Part shown: piece by piece, positions 19,000-26,080 of the stretch
Layout of the letters: each line of letters opens with the position of its first letter
How positions within the stretch are numbered: position 1 is the stretch's first letter
Assembly (NCBI GenBank): GCA_902800495.1
Contig: CADCET010000021.1
Span: 31,613-95,612, forward strand
Length of the DNA: 64,000 nt
Source: an uncultured Prevotellaceae bacterium
Lineage (GTDB): Bacteria > Bacteroidota > Bacteroidia > Bacteroidales > Bacteroidaceae
Direction of reading: 5' to 3'
Position numbers and translations under genes: made by a program
The notes under the pieces: generated by a model
The model's input: the letters and a program-made list of their open reading frames with translations, nothing else
What the model was told of the DNA's origin: nothing
The model's database searches: none

Positions 19000-19035
19000 G
19001 AATCAGGAGAACCGTCCGAACCGTCCCCGTGATTC
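19000..19035. repeat. GAACCGTCC element, copy 1
   Basis: GAATCA (19000-19005) and TGATTC (19030-19035) flank the core GAACCGTCCGAACCGTCCC. The core recurs at 29363-29382 between different, longer complementary arms. The copy sits exactly where a YhcG-like gene is cut. Confidence 0.75.
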
Positions 19036-19143
19036 CTCTTCTTTGTTTACTAACCGTGCAGCACGATAGCGACTCTCCAATATCGCCTCTTTAATTGCTT
19101 TTACTGCCTCAGCATACGTCGCTGTTATTTGTTTCTGTTCCAT
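19003..19143 (-). pseudogene. YhcG/DUF1016 N-terminal fragment
   Basis: The frame starts MEQKQITATYAEAVKAIKEA and continues ILESRYRAARLVNKEE, which is the characteristic start of YhcG (DUF1016, PD-(D/E)XK nuclease family) proteins, where the helix before the IG motif reads SRYRAAKLVNKE. After 37 residues it runs into the GAACCGTCC element and stops. The nuclease domain is absent, so the gene is destroyed. Confidence 0.6.
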
Positions 19144-19159
19144 ATTAATCGTTTGCAAA

Positions 19160-19849
19160 TCACTTATAGAAGGTAATCCAATTGGTTCTGTACTTATAAC
19201 TTGGAGCCAACTTGCTTTCAGGGAAGACCTCTTTCACGACTCCGTCTTTGTCTCGATACCAGGCATAGTTCCAACCTCTGCCCATATCCAGATAGAGAGC
19301 ATGGGTAACCTTATAGGCACTCAGACACTTTACGAAGAACTCGTATGTCATCACCTTCTTCGACTCTATGATACACAGCTTGCCATCCTTCTCACACAAT
19401 GCCCTGTAGATAGTCCTGTTATTCTTCATCTTTGCGCCAATAGGCCTGACTGCGCTATCCTTGATAATCAGCAATTGGCAGAATCCCATATTCCATCCAT
19501 TTGCTTCTGTAGGATAGTCAGCTTTCCTCACAAACTTCCATTTGCCATTACGCCAAACGAAGCCTCCTGTATTAGTCTTACAGCGATAGCCCTTCTTCAT
19601 CACCCCATTGCAGATATGGTTATCGGCAATGTTCGAATGCCTGAACTCATTCAACAATTCACCTGTAAAGGCCGCCTCGCAACAAAACTCCACATCCTTC
19701 TGTGCCGCCTTCGGCATCCGCCCACACACCAAGTCTATCTTTGTATACTCAGGATAGTACACATTGAGATTAGTTGTTGTCTCAACGGTTACTGCAAAAC
19801 AACGGATTTGCAGTAGCACCAGAGCCATTATAAAAAAAATCTTTTTCAT
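19160..19849 (-). CDS. Secreted phosphodiester glycosidase-like (NAGPA/DUF2233) protein
   Basis: The protein (229 residues) has a signal peptide (MKKIFFIMALVLLQIRCFA). The second half resembles NAGPA-type phosphodiester glycosidases: TIYRALCEKDGKLCIIES, then MTYEFFVKCLSAYKVTHALY followed by LDMGRGWNYAW, the place where the family has its LDGGGSS-like loop. That loop is altered here, so activity is uncertain. The start at 19849 overlaps the stop of the upstream ATP-binding protein gene by ATGA, which implies translational coupling. Confidence 0.55.
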   Translation of the reverse strand: MKKIFFIMALVLLQIRCFAVTVETTTNLNVYYPEYTKIDLVCGRMPKAAQKDVEFCCEAAFTGELLNEFRHSNIADNHICNGVMKKGYRCKTNTGGFVWRNGKWKFVRKADYPTEANGWNMGFCQLLIIKDSAVRPIGAKMKNNRTIYRALCEKDGKLCIIESKKVMTYEFFVKCLSAYKVTHALYLDMGRGWNYAWYRDKDGVVKEVFPESKLAPSYKYRTNWITFYK

Positions 19850-21192
19850 TTCTCGTCGGATGTGATTTCCCAATAACCGCCTTTGTCTGGGCCAACACGA
19901 TGAATGATACCCTGCTCCTGAAGACGCTTTATGTGCCTGGCAACACCACTTCGGTTTATACCTAACTGGTCAGCAATAGCCTGTGTAGTAATATGAGGGT
20001 CTGCCTTAATGAGAGAAACTATTTTCTGTACACTTTTCTGTACACTTTTCTGTACACTTTTCTGTACACTTTTCTGTGTACTTTCCGCCTTTCCGTAATG
20101 AAACACCGTCCATATCTCGCCACTTCTGCACTCAAATGTCGGCTCTGGACAGCCTGCATTCTTGCACCCATTGATGATTCTCTCTATGCCGCGCCCCCAT
20201 GTCTCAATCTCTCCGGCACGGAAGAACGCATTGGCGATGTCGGGATTGTAAGGACGGCTGCGATGGCTGCACAGTAGGTTCTCTATCGTCCAGTTCTCGG
20301 GCAGATAGCCGCAGTTGAAAATCTCCAGTTTGTTATCATAGACAGCAATCTGAATCGGTGTCAGCGACTCGTAGGCCTTGTGTACGACGGCATTCAACAA
20401 GCCCTCACGCAGAGCCTCACGAGGAATGGGCAACGTCTCTATTCGCTGAATACCTTCATAGCTGATAAGCGCCCGCATGTATTTCGTCGTAAGCAAGTCC
20501 ATTGTTTGCCTGACCTGCTGGAACAGACTGCCGTGTACTTCATCTTGGTATATCAGGTCGGCATGTTCCCTGAAATAACCAATCTTGATATAGGCTCCCG
20601 TTACGAACCGCTCTGGGTCAGGATGAAACAGCAAGGCCGCAGCCCGTTTCAAGTAGTCACCTTCCACCAGCCGCAATTTGTCAAGCAGCATGGCATTGTC
20701 ATCGCGCAAGTCTGCCTCGTCCATACGTCCACTCAGCTTGGCCATCCTGCGGAACAACGTAAAAGTGGCTTCATCCAAGTCCTCCGTTTTCAGATAAGGC
20801 ACAGGCACACCGTCCCACGTCTTACCCTGTTTGCGTAGCATAAAGCGGTCGAGCGCAGCCCCTTTCAACTCCTGTTTCGTACTGCCACTGCGGTAGTGAT
20901 ACTGCCCTTTGTAGCTGACAGGGTAAGGATATGGTTCCGTGACAATCTCCAGATAGTCCTTGCCGTCCTCCACATGAAGATTCACGTCCACGACGATGCC
21001 CAGCACGTCGCGCACCTTGTTCGGAATATCCTCCATCAGTTTCTTGGGGTTCTCCACGCCCACCACCTCTTTCTTGTCGTTCACGCCGATGAAGATGCTG
21101 CCGCCCTGCGCATTGGCAAAGCCGCATATCCACTTCAAGTATTCGTCACGCCACGACTCCTTGTATTCTATGTTCTGCGATTCGTTGGTCAT
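19846..21192 (-). CDS. AlbA_2/Schlafen-type ATP-binding protein with C-terminal HTH
   Basis: The 448-residue protein starts with the AlbA_2 domain (NIEYKESWRDEYLKWICGFA, then NAQGGSIFIGVND), followed by an ATP-binding HATPase_c_4 region (REALREGLLNAVVHKAYES, GRGIERI) and a winged helix at the end (TTQAIADQLGINRSGVARHI). Such proteins are common in Bacteroidota accessory and defence islands; the role is unknown, possibly regulatory. Between domains, about residues 371-390, a VQKS repeat is encoded by a 12-bp tandem repeat. Its ATGA overlap with the downstream secreted gene suggests a two-gene unit. No -7 box was seen just upstream. Confidence 0.8.
   Translation of the reverse strand: MTNESQNIEYKESWRDEYLKWICGFANAQGGSIFIGVNDKKEVVGVENPKKLMEDIPNKVRDVLGIVVDVNLHVEDGKDYLEIVTEPYPYPVSYKGQYHYRSGSTKQELKGAALDRFMLRKQGKTWDGVPVPYLKTEDLDEATFTLFRRMAKLSGRMDEADLRDDNAMLLDKLRLVEGDYLKRAAALLFHPDPERFVTGAYIKIGYFREHADLIYQDEVHGSLFQQVRQTMDLLTTKYMRALISYEGIQRIETLPIPREALREGLLNAVVHKAYESLTPIQIAVYDNKLEIFNCGYLPENWTIENLLCSHRSRPYNPDIANAFFRAGEIETWGRGIERIINGCKNAGCPEPTFECRSGEIWTVFHYGKAESTQKSVQKSVQKSVQKSVQKIVSLIKADPHITTQAIADQLGINRSGVARHIKRLQEQGIIHRVGPDKGGYWEITSDEK
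20022..20081 (-). repeat. 12-bp tandem repeat encoding VQKS
   Basis: Four perfect 12-bp units (TTTTCTGTACAC on the + strand, 20022-20069) and one degenerate unit form a flexible linker between the ATPase part and the HTH. The unit is 4 codons, so copy-number change would alter linker length without a frameshift. Confidence 0.9.
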
Positions 21193-21199
21193 ATATAAC

Positions 21200-21676
21200 T
21201 TATAACGTTTTCGTTGCAGTTTCTATTATATCAATGAATGTGCTATATAAATCGTAAGGGTCTTCCACATCTTCTACTAGATATTGCCCTTCTTCTTCAC
21301 TCAAAGAAGCCCAAACGCACAAGCCATTACTCCCCACACTTGTACCAAATCCCATATTTACGAACTCTTGATAACAATTGGATATAATAGCCTCAATCCT
21401 TTGTTCTTCATCTGGGACGCTATTTGTAAACTGACACTTGCAGTTTATCACAAATGTATCATTCTTCTCCAACACTCCACAAAGACTTAATCGCAGGACA
21501 AGTATATTCTCTACGACGTAGTCAACAAAGATGACGTAATAATTTTGGCCCTTTTCCGTCAAGAAAGAGGATGGAGCAATTCTTTTCCATCTGCCATTAG
21601 CAGCATCTTCTTTCAATGCAGGGATAACAACCTCCTGGCAATATCCCTCAAAACTCTCAATTATCATCGTATTCAT
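21200..21676 (-). CDS. Hypothetical protein next to the retron
   Basis: A 158-residue protein of unknown family, starting MNTMIIESFEGYCQEVVIPA. The sequence looks like an alternating alpha/beta soluble protein with acidic C-terminus (SEEEGQYLVEDVEDPYDLY). I choose the ATG at 21676 because the upstream extension falls in another frame already occupied by an exonuclease tail that stops at 21679. It lies 7 nt before the ATP-binding protein gene. It could be an immunity-like or accessory protein, but nothing in the sequence decides this. Confidence 0.6.
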   Translation of the reverse strand: MNTMIIESFEGYCQEVVIPALKEDAANGRWKRIAPSSFLTEKGQNYYVIFVDYVVENILVLRLSLCGVLEKNDTFVINCKCQFTNSVPDEEQRIEAIISNCYQEFVNMGFGTSVGSNGLCVWASLSEEEGQYLVEDVEDPYDLYSTFIDIIETATKTL

Positions 21677-21678
21677 AT

Positions 21679-21813
21679 TTAAATCAGCCCTTTCTTCCTC
21701 AATTCCCAGAAACATTGTTGCGTAGCTTCAATATCACTTGCTGCATCATGTGCATCTTCAAAATCTCGGCCAAATAGTTTGGAACACAGAAGGGTCTCCG
21801 GTGTGCACTCATT
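21679..21813 (-). pseudogene. 3'-5' exonuclease (DEDDh) C-terminal fragment
   Basis: Frame reading CTPETLLCSKLFGRDFEDAH then DAASDIEATQQCFWELRKKG and stop. The FEDAHDAASDIEAT motif is the last exonuclease motif (Exo III, H...D) of DnaQ-like DEDDh enzymes. There is no upstream exonuclease sequence: the piece begins at the stop codon of the 308-residue retron partner. It is a truncated gene end and marks a recombination joint. Confidence 0.6.
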
Positions 21814-22735
21814 TCTTTTTCTTAAAGCGATTCTTACCATCGTCTTTAATATCTATCTTTCCTATGACATTTATGCCTGTTACTTTCTTCTTTCCCAGTG
21901 TTCTTGCATATTCTCCAATGCTTGGAATGGAAGGAATGCCTTTCTTAATGTAGTCAACATATTGTGCCAGTACTCCCATGAACTTAAAAAAATAGAATGA
22001 TTTCAATGGAAGAATTCGTTCCTGGGTTTCCTTTTCCCACTGGTTAAGAGTATTGCCACGATGATTCATATTTCTGCATTGATATATGTTATTCAACAGT
22101 CCAGTTAATTCTACATAACTGTCAAAGTCACTTGCTTTCATCATTGCTTTATAACCTAAAAAGTAAACCACAATGCGCATCTTATCAACTGCATACTGTG
22201 CTTGAAGTGTAACTCTTGATTTCTCGACAGAATATGGTTGGCCTGTATTTTTGTTTTGGCCAGAAAAGAGGAGCATTGCGATATTATAGTTTGACTCAGA
22301 ACGATTACTGATACTAATGGGAGAGTCTTGTTGCGTTTTGACATATGCAGGAGAAGCCCACATTTTTTCTGTGATGTCAGCCAATTCTTTACTTTCGCAT
22401 ATTTTGTTAGTCATTCCTTCAATTTGTTGGTATAAAGACAAACAAAAGTCGCCAAAACAATCTTTCCGTCGGAAAAACTCCATTCTCACAAAATCTTCTA
22501 TCAAATTGGGCACAATGGTCTTTAGTGGGAAATCTTTATAGAATTCTTCGGCCTGCTTTCGGATAACCTTCTCAATACAGTACTCATAAATTTGCCCGAT
22601 ACGTTCATCATCTAATAAAACAGACTTTGCGGAAGGCATTACCATTAACGCCTTTCGCAAATTGATATTGAACTCTTCGTTCTGCTTTGACAGTTGTACT
22701 ATCTTATCTATCGTAGCTTTTAGTTTCTCTTCCAT
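21809..22735 (-). CDS. Unknown retron-associated protein (candidate effector)
   Basis: The 308-residue protein starts 3 nt after the reverse transcriptase stop, so it is co-transcribed and possibly coupled. I do not recognise a family. It is mostly helical, with a Lys-rich end (FKKKK), a central SPISISNRSESNYNIAMLL, and CRNMNHRGNTLNQWEKETQE near residue 225. RNMNH is close to, but one residue shorter than, the HEPN RNase spacing (Rx4-6H), so HEPN is not claimed. There are no transmembrane segments. Its position makes it the best candidate for the retron effector. The C-terminus ends exactly at an exonuclease fragment, so the last residues may have been altered by recombination. Confidence 0.7.
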   Translation of the reverse strand: MEEKLKATIDKIVQLSKQNEEFNINLRKALMVMPSAKSVLLDDERIGQIYEYCIEKVIRKQAEEFYKDFPLKTIVPNLIEDFVRMEFFRRKDCFGDFCLSLYQQIEGMTNKICESKELADITEKMWASPAYVKTQQDSPISISNRSESNYNIAMLLFSGQNKNTGQPYSVEKSRVTLQAQYAVDKMRIVVYFLGYKAMMKASDFDSYVELTGLLNNIYQCRNMNHRGNTLNQWEKETQERILPLKSFYFFKFMGVLAQYVDYIKKGIPSIPSIGEYARTLGKKKVTGINVIGKIDIKDDGKNRFKKKK

Positions 22736-22738
22736 ACT

Positions 22739-24178
22739 TCACATGCTTAGTAGTAAATCCAAATTTCTATTCAGTTCATCAATGTCCACTTCCTTTTTCT
22801 TCGGAGCGATGATTTTGTCTATTGTATGAACAAGCCAGAAGGTATCACCCTTTTCATCAATACAAAGAGAAATGGCCAAATGCTTTTTGTCTTTCTCTTC
22901 ATCAGGTGTAATGTTCTTATTCACAGAAGCCTTTGCGTTCTTGCCGCCAAATATGAAATGAGCATAGCGATGTGAATTTTCAGACGTAGTTATAACAACT
23001 TCCGTTGAATGCTTCTTTTCAAACTCCAGTATTGCCCATGTTTCAATGTAGGTCACGTTTTGTTCCGTTGTTATGCTCTTTTCCTTCATCTTCGCTACCA
23101 GCGTTACGAACTTATTGTGCAATCGTTGGTAGACAGAATCCTCTTCACCCTTGACCATTTTCAGGTACATCAGTTTTCCATCAATTACGTTCTCAAGGTT
23201 AGGATTTCCTTTCTTCACATGACCTTTCTCCTCCTTGTATTTCGGTATGAACTTAGCCAAGGCACTTGGATACCCATATCTGTCCCAAATATAAAGAATA
23301 TTGCGAACGTCGCGGACATACTTCTGCGTCACATTCAGCTTTTCACTAACAATAATACCCGTAACTTCCTGCCTGTCGCCCTTCTTCTGCAAGCGGGTTT
23401 TATCATCATTGATAGTAAAGTGCTGGTCAGTAATGATCCTCCTCAACTCTTTCCTGAACTCCCCATTCTTCTGATAAACATGATGCATAGAACTGAAAGT
23501 TATGTCATCGGCATAACGTGAGTAGTGCAAACCGAAACGTTTTGCTAAACCAGCTAAGCGACGGTCAAGCGTGTCACAAATCATATTGGTGATGATTGGC
23601 GAGGTTGGCGCACCTTGTGGAAGAACAAAGAAAGTCTCTTGACGTCCATCTTCATAAGCACGTGTTTCTTTCATGGAACACATGCCGGCTATCAGGCTGG
23701 CAATCTTCTCAGGAAAGTTGAAAGGTGTAAGTTGCAGCCTTTTCCATACTCTCGGCTGTTCAATACTGGGAAAGAAGTCCTTCAGGTCAATGTTGAACAC
23801 ATAATTCTGCCCCTTGTGAATATTGGCGTTACTCACTACAGAGCGTCCTTCCGTAAATCCCATTGCATAATCAGAAGGTGTGTACATTGCCTTCAAAAGC
23901 TCGTTGACAGCAGAAAGCATCATCATAAAACTCCTGTTACGTGGAGTCGTAATCAAACGGAATCCGCCCGACTTCTTCTTTACCTTAAACTGACGATACC
24001 TATGGAAGGCGTTGTTGGGGTTGCAGTAATAATTAATGTGCTTCATCGTGAATGGATGGAACTGGTCTTGCAGTCCAATCTCTTCTAACTCAGCCTGTTT
24101 AATGCGGTTGAGAAGTGAGAGCAGATCTTCTTTGGATTTCATCTGCGAGGCCGTTTTTGCAATTTCTTTTCTATCCAT
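22739..24178 (-). CDS. Retron-type reverse transcriptase with C-terminal extension
   Basis: The 479-residue protein has the reverse transcriptase core: KKKSGGFRLITTPR (about 67-80), VFNIDLKDFFPSI (127-139), LPQGAPTSP (186-194) and the catalytic YADD (222-225). Two retron-specific signatures are present: NANIH (NAxxH, 117-121) and VTG (272-274). The thumb region follows to about 370, and roughly 110 more residues (including TFWLVHTIDKIIAP) form an extension of unknown role. Upstream lies a structured RNA with long a1/a2 inverted repeats, ending about 25 nt from the start codon, as expected for an msr-msd. Retrons make a branched RNA-DNA (msDNA) and act in anti-phage defence with an effector. 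Confidence 0.9.
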   Translation of the reverse strand: MDRKEIAKTASQMKSKEDLLSLLNRIKQAELEEIGLQDQFHPFTMKHINYYCNPNNAFHRYRQFKVKKKSGGFRLITTPRNRSFMMMLSAVNELLKAMYTPSDYAMGFTEGRSVVSNANIHKGQNYVFNIDLKDFFPSIEQPRVWKRLQLTPFNFPEKIASLIAGMCSMKETRAYEDGRQETFFVLPQGAPTSPIITNMICDTLDRRLAGLAKRFGLHYSRYADDITFSSMHHVYQKNGEFRKELRRIITDQHFTINDDKTRLQKKGDRQEVTGIIVSEKLNVTQKYVRDVRNILYIWDRYGYPSALAKFIPKYKEEKGHVKKGNPNLENVIDGKLMYLKMVKGEEDSVYQRLHNKFVTLVAKMKEKSITTEQNVTYIETWAILEFEKKHSTEVVITTSENSHRYAHFIFGGKNAKASVNKNITPDEEKDKKHLAISLCIDEKGDTFWLVHTIDKIIAPKKKEVDIDELNRNLDLLLSM

Positions 24179-24202
24179 TCTTTTGATTCATCTTTATATA
24201 TA

Positions 24203-24466
24203 GCGGTCTTTGAGAGTCTGTCTACTGAAACTACTTTTCTTTATGTAATAAATAAAAATAAAAACCATAATAAAATAATAAAAACAGTACGTAAGTACAA
24301 CAGTATCACGTTAACTGCCTAACATTGTTATCTCCTACAAACTCCGAAAAGCTAGGAGACATCCAGCGAATCTACTCCCGAAAGAGCAGGGCTGAAGCCA
24401 CGCCGGACGAAATTCAAAATGCCGTTTCAGTTTCCAGACTTGTCAAAGACCGCCTTGTTTTCTTTT
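24203..24466 (-). ncRNA. Putative retron msr-msd RNA
   Basis: On the minus strand, GCGGTCTTTGA then AGTCTG then ACTGAAAC (a1, 24453 down to about 24423) is complementary to GTTTCAGT, CAGACT, TCAAAGACCGC (a2, about 24231 down to 24203), giving roughly 25 paired bases with small bulges. Between them are a three-way fold (TCCGGCG/CGCTGGA around hairpins GGCT tc AGCC and CTGCTC/GAGTAG), a TCTCCTA/TAGGAGA hairpin, and an AT-rich part that may be the msd. Transcription would start near 24466 from the -7 box at 24472-24480. I could not fix the branching G or the msd ends. Confidence 0.75.
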
Positions 24467-24471
24467 CTGGT

Positions 24472-24506
24472 GCAAAGGTACAAATTGTTTGCGAAATCTA
24501 AGTTCG
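24472..24506 (-). promoter_or_regulatory. Retron promoter with WYL-type operator
   Basis: The -7 box TACCTTTGC (24472-24480) is followed upstream, after exactly 11 nt, by CGAAA-TCTAA-GTTCG (24492-24506), an imperfect inverted repeat overlapping the -33 region. The same arrangement occurs at 25150, 26899 and 27980. The stop codon of the FISUMP gene lies inside this operator. Confidence 0.75.
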
Positions 24507-25118
24507 TTGCCCTTCATTTTTTGAACGAACTATACGGATAGGGAGCTTGTAACCAGAAAAGAAATTGGCAATTTCTTTTTCAGGTATCCTCTTCGTTCCT
24601 GCACTTACATGAATAGCATTCTTTTCATTTGTATCTCCATTATCACTTATCCAAAAATAAATATGTCCTCCTCTGTAAGATGGTACTCGTAATATTTCCT
24701 TATCTTGTACGTATCCCTTTGAACGTAAATATATACTATTCCCATTAGGTCCAATACACGTCACCCCATAAAAAGATAAACCACTACTACTATATTCACC
24801 TTTCCATCTGCATATTTCAAGTAATTCGTTCCATTGTTCCTCCGTTGGGAGTTGATATTCTTCAGCTGTGTGGTACGGCAAATATATAGTTTTGTCATTA
24901 TCGTCTGTTTCGTAATCCTTTGCCCACAACGTACCACTTGGCAAGCCGAGGTCAACATACTCTGTCTTATTGTCGCGTAAATCAACGAGGATTTCCTCCC
25001 CACGGTCTTTGTATCCATCGTGGTAGCCATCAGCGTATGCCTGAGCAATTGCCTTTACCATCACTTCGTTTGTTTTCTCTGCTGCGTAATTCTCAGCCTT
25101 TGTTGCTAATTCAATCAT
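24498..25118 (-). CDS. FISUMP-domain protein of the retron locus
   Basis: The 206-residue protein contains the Fibrobacter succinogenes major paralogous domain pattern widespread in Bacteroidota: YVDLGLPSGTLWAKDYE near residue 55, YQLPTEEQWNELL near 88, then SIYLRSKGY and IPIRIVR-like ending (KLPIRIVRSK). The N-terminus (LATKAENYAAEKTNEVMVKA) is a helical stretch, not a signal peptide, so it is likely cytoplasmic, which is unusual for this domain. Function unknown. It has its own -7 box and operator at 25150-25184 and overlaps the retron operator at its 3' end. Confidence 0.7.
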   Translation of the reverse strand: MIELATKAENYAAEKTNEVMVKAIAQAYADGYHDGYKDRGEEILVDLRDNKTEYVDLGLPSGTLWAKDYETDDNDKTIYLPYHTAEEYQLPTEEQWNELLEICRWKGEYSSSGLSFYGVTCIGPNGNSIYLRSKGYVQDKEILRVPSYRGGHIYFWISDNGDTNEKNAIHVSAGTKRIPEKEIANFFSGYKLPIRIVRSKNEGQRT

Positions 25119-25149
25119 AGTTTTCTGTATTTTAGTTTTTATTTCTATT

Positions 25150-25184
25150 ACAAAAGTACAAATAATTCGTGAAATCTATGTTCG
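25150..25184 (-). promoter_or_regulatory. FISUMP gene promoter with degenerate WYL-type operator
   Basis: The -7 box TACTTTTGT (25150-25158), then 11 nt, then TGAAA-TCTAT-GTTCG (25170-25184). The right half site is perfect and the left one keeps 3 of 5 bases. Confidence 0.65.
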
Positions 25185-25198
25185 TGATAAAAAGATTT

Positions 25199-26023
25199 TC
25201 AGTCTATATTCCAATATGCATCAGGTTCACCATCAAAGGCATCGTTGATGACATCGTCGCTATATCCTGCCACATCTTGTGCGTATGTGCCAGCGTATTC
25301 ACCATAATGTTTACCGTATGGCTCTGGCTCCTCCCTCAAAATGCGGTACTTTCCATGTCGAGGCAACTCTGGATTCAAGTCATGAAGAAACACTTCTTTC
25401 TCTACGCCGTCTTTTACAGCTTTTGTCGAGAAGCGGTTCTTTCCGTAGAAGTTCCAGATATTGTCGTACACCAATGATAAAACCTCCTCGCCCTTCGTGT
25501 TTATAATGCCCCATTTCTTGTTTTGACAAACCCTGGCGAGGCCGTGGTCAAATCCATCAATCCAGTATTTCCCGAATGGAACAACTATCGTACCTTTTCG
25601 GTCTAAAACGGCATGGCCTTTCTCTCGGTCTTGAACGGTAATGAACTTGTTGTCAGTGGATTTGATGATAGTGTCAAACTCCATATCTGTAACGAATTCA
25701 CCATTTGCCTTCATTGCCTTGAATTTATATCTGACATAAGATGTAACTCCGCCACTTTTTCTTGGATAGCCATAAGGGTACAACTTACCAACTCTGACAA
25801 TATCATCATCAGAGAAGCAGTCGTCAAGGATTGCATTATAAAGCGGTTTCAAAACAACTTCGCCATTACGGTTAAGCAGTCCCATTGTATTGTCAAATCG
25901 ATTAACAAATGGAATTAAAAGCCTTTTCTCATGTGATGGACTATAGTCATTCACATTCACAATAATCCTTATTCCATCTTCAAGATGCTGCGCCCAGTTA
26001 GCTATTATCTGTCCTTCTTCCAT
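25199..26023 (-). CDS. WG-repeat protein, tandem paralogue 2
   Basis: The 274-residue protein carries WG (KWG) beta repeats: GLLNRNGEVVLKPLYNAIL, GHAVLDRKGTIVVPFGKYW and KWGIINTKGEEVLSLVYDNI. No signal peptide is seen. It is a tandem paralogue of the gene at 26081-26875: both share FGKY.IDGFD.GLAR, NIWNFYGK.R.ST, HDLNP.LP and a C-terminal DAFDGE-like tail. A 57-nt gap without a promoter suggests it is read from the promoter at 26899. WG-repeat proteins in Bacteroidota have no well-defined role; some lie in defence loci. Confidence 0.75.
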   Translation of the reverse strand: MEEGQIIANWAQHLEDGIRIIVNVNDYSPSHEKRLLIPFVNRFDNTMGLLNRNGEVVLKPLYNAILDDCFSDDDIVRVGKLYPYGYPRKSGGVTSYVRYKFKAMKANGEFVTDMEFDTIIKSTDNKFITVQDREKGHAVLDRKGTIVVPFGKYWIDGFDHGLARVCQNKKWGIINTKGEEVLSLVYDNIWNFYGKNRFSTKAVKDGVEKEVFLHDLNPELPRHGKYRILREEPEPYGKHYGEYAGTYAQDVAGYSDDVINDAFDGEPDAYWNID

Positions 26024-26080
26024 TGCTGCAACAATTACTATTTTTATGTGAGTCTCAAAAAATTTGAATGAAATCCACTT

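Noticed and set aside
22020..22080. HEPN RNase motif in the retron partner protein
   Set aside because: RNMNH has spacing Rx3H, whereas the HEPN pattern is Rx4-6H, and no other support is visible.
22739..24178. Diversity-generating retroelement or group II intron as the home of the RT
   Set aside because: No template/variable repeat pair and no accessory Avd-like gene or intron maturase domain were seen; the NAxxH and VTG motifs and a1/a2 repeats favour a retron.
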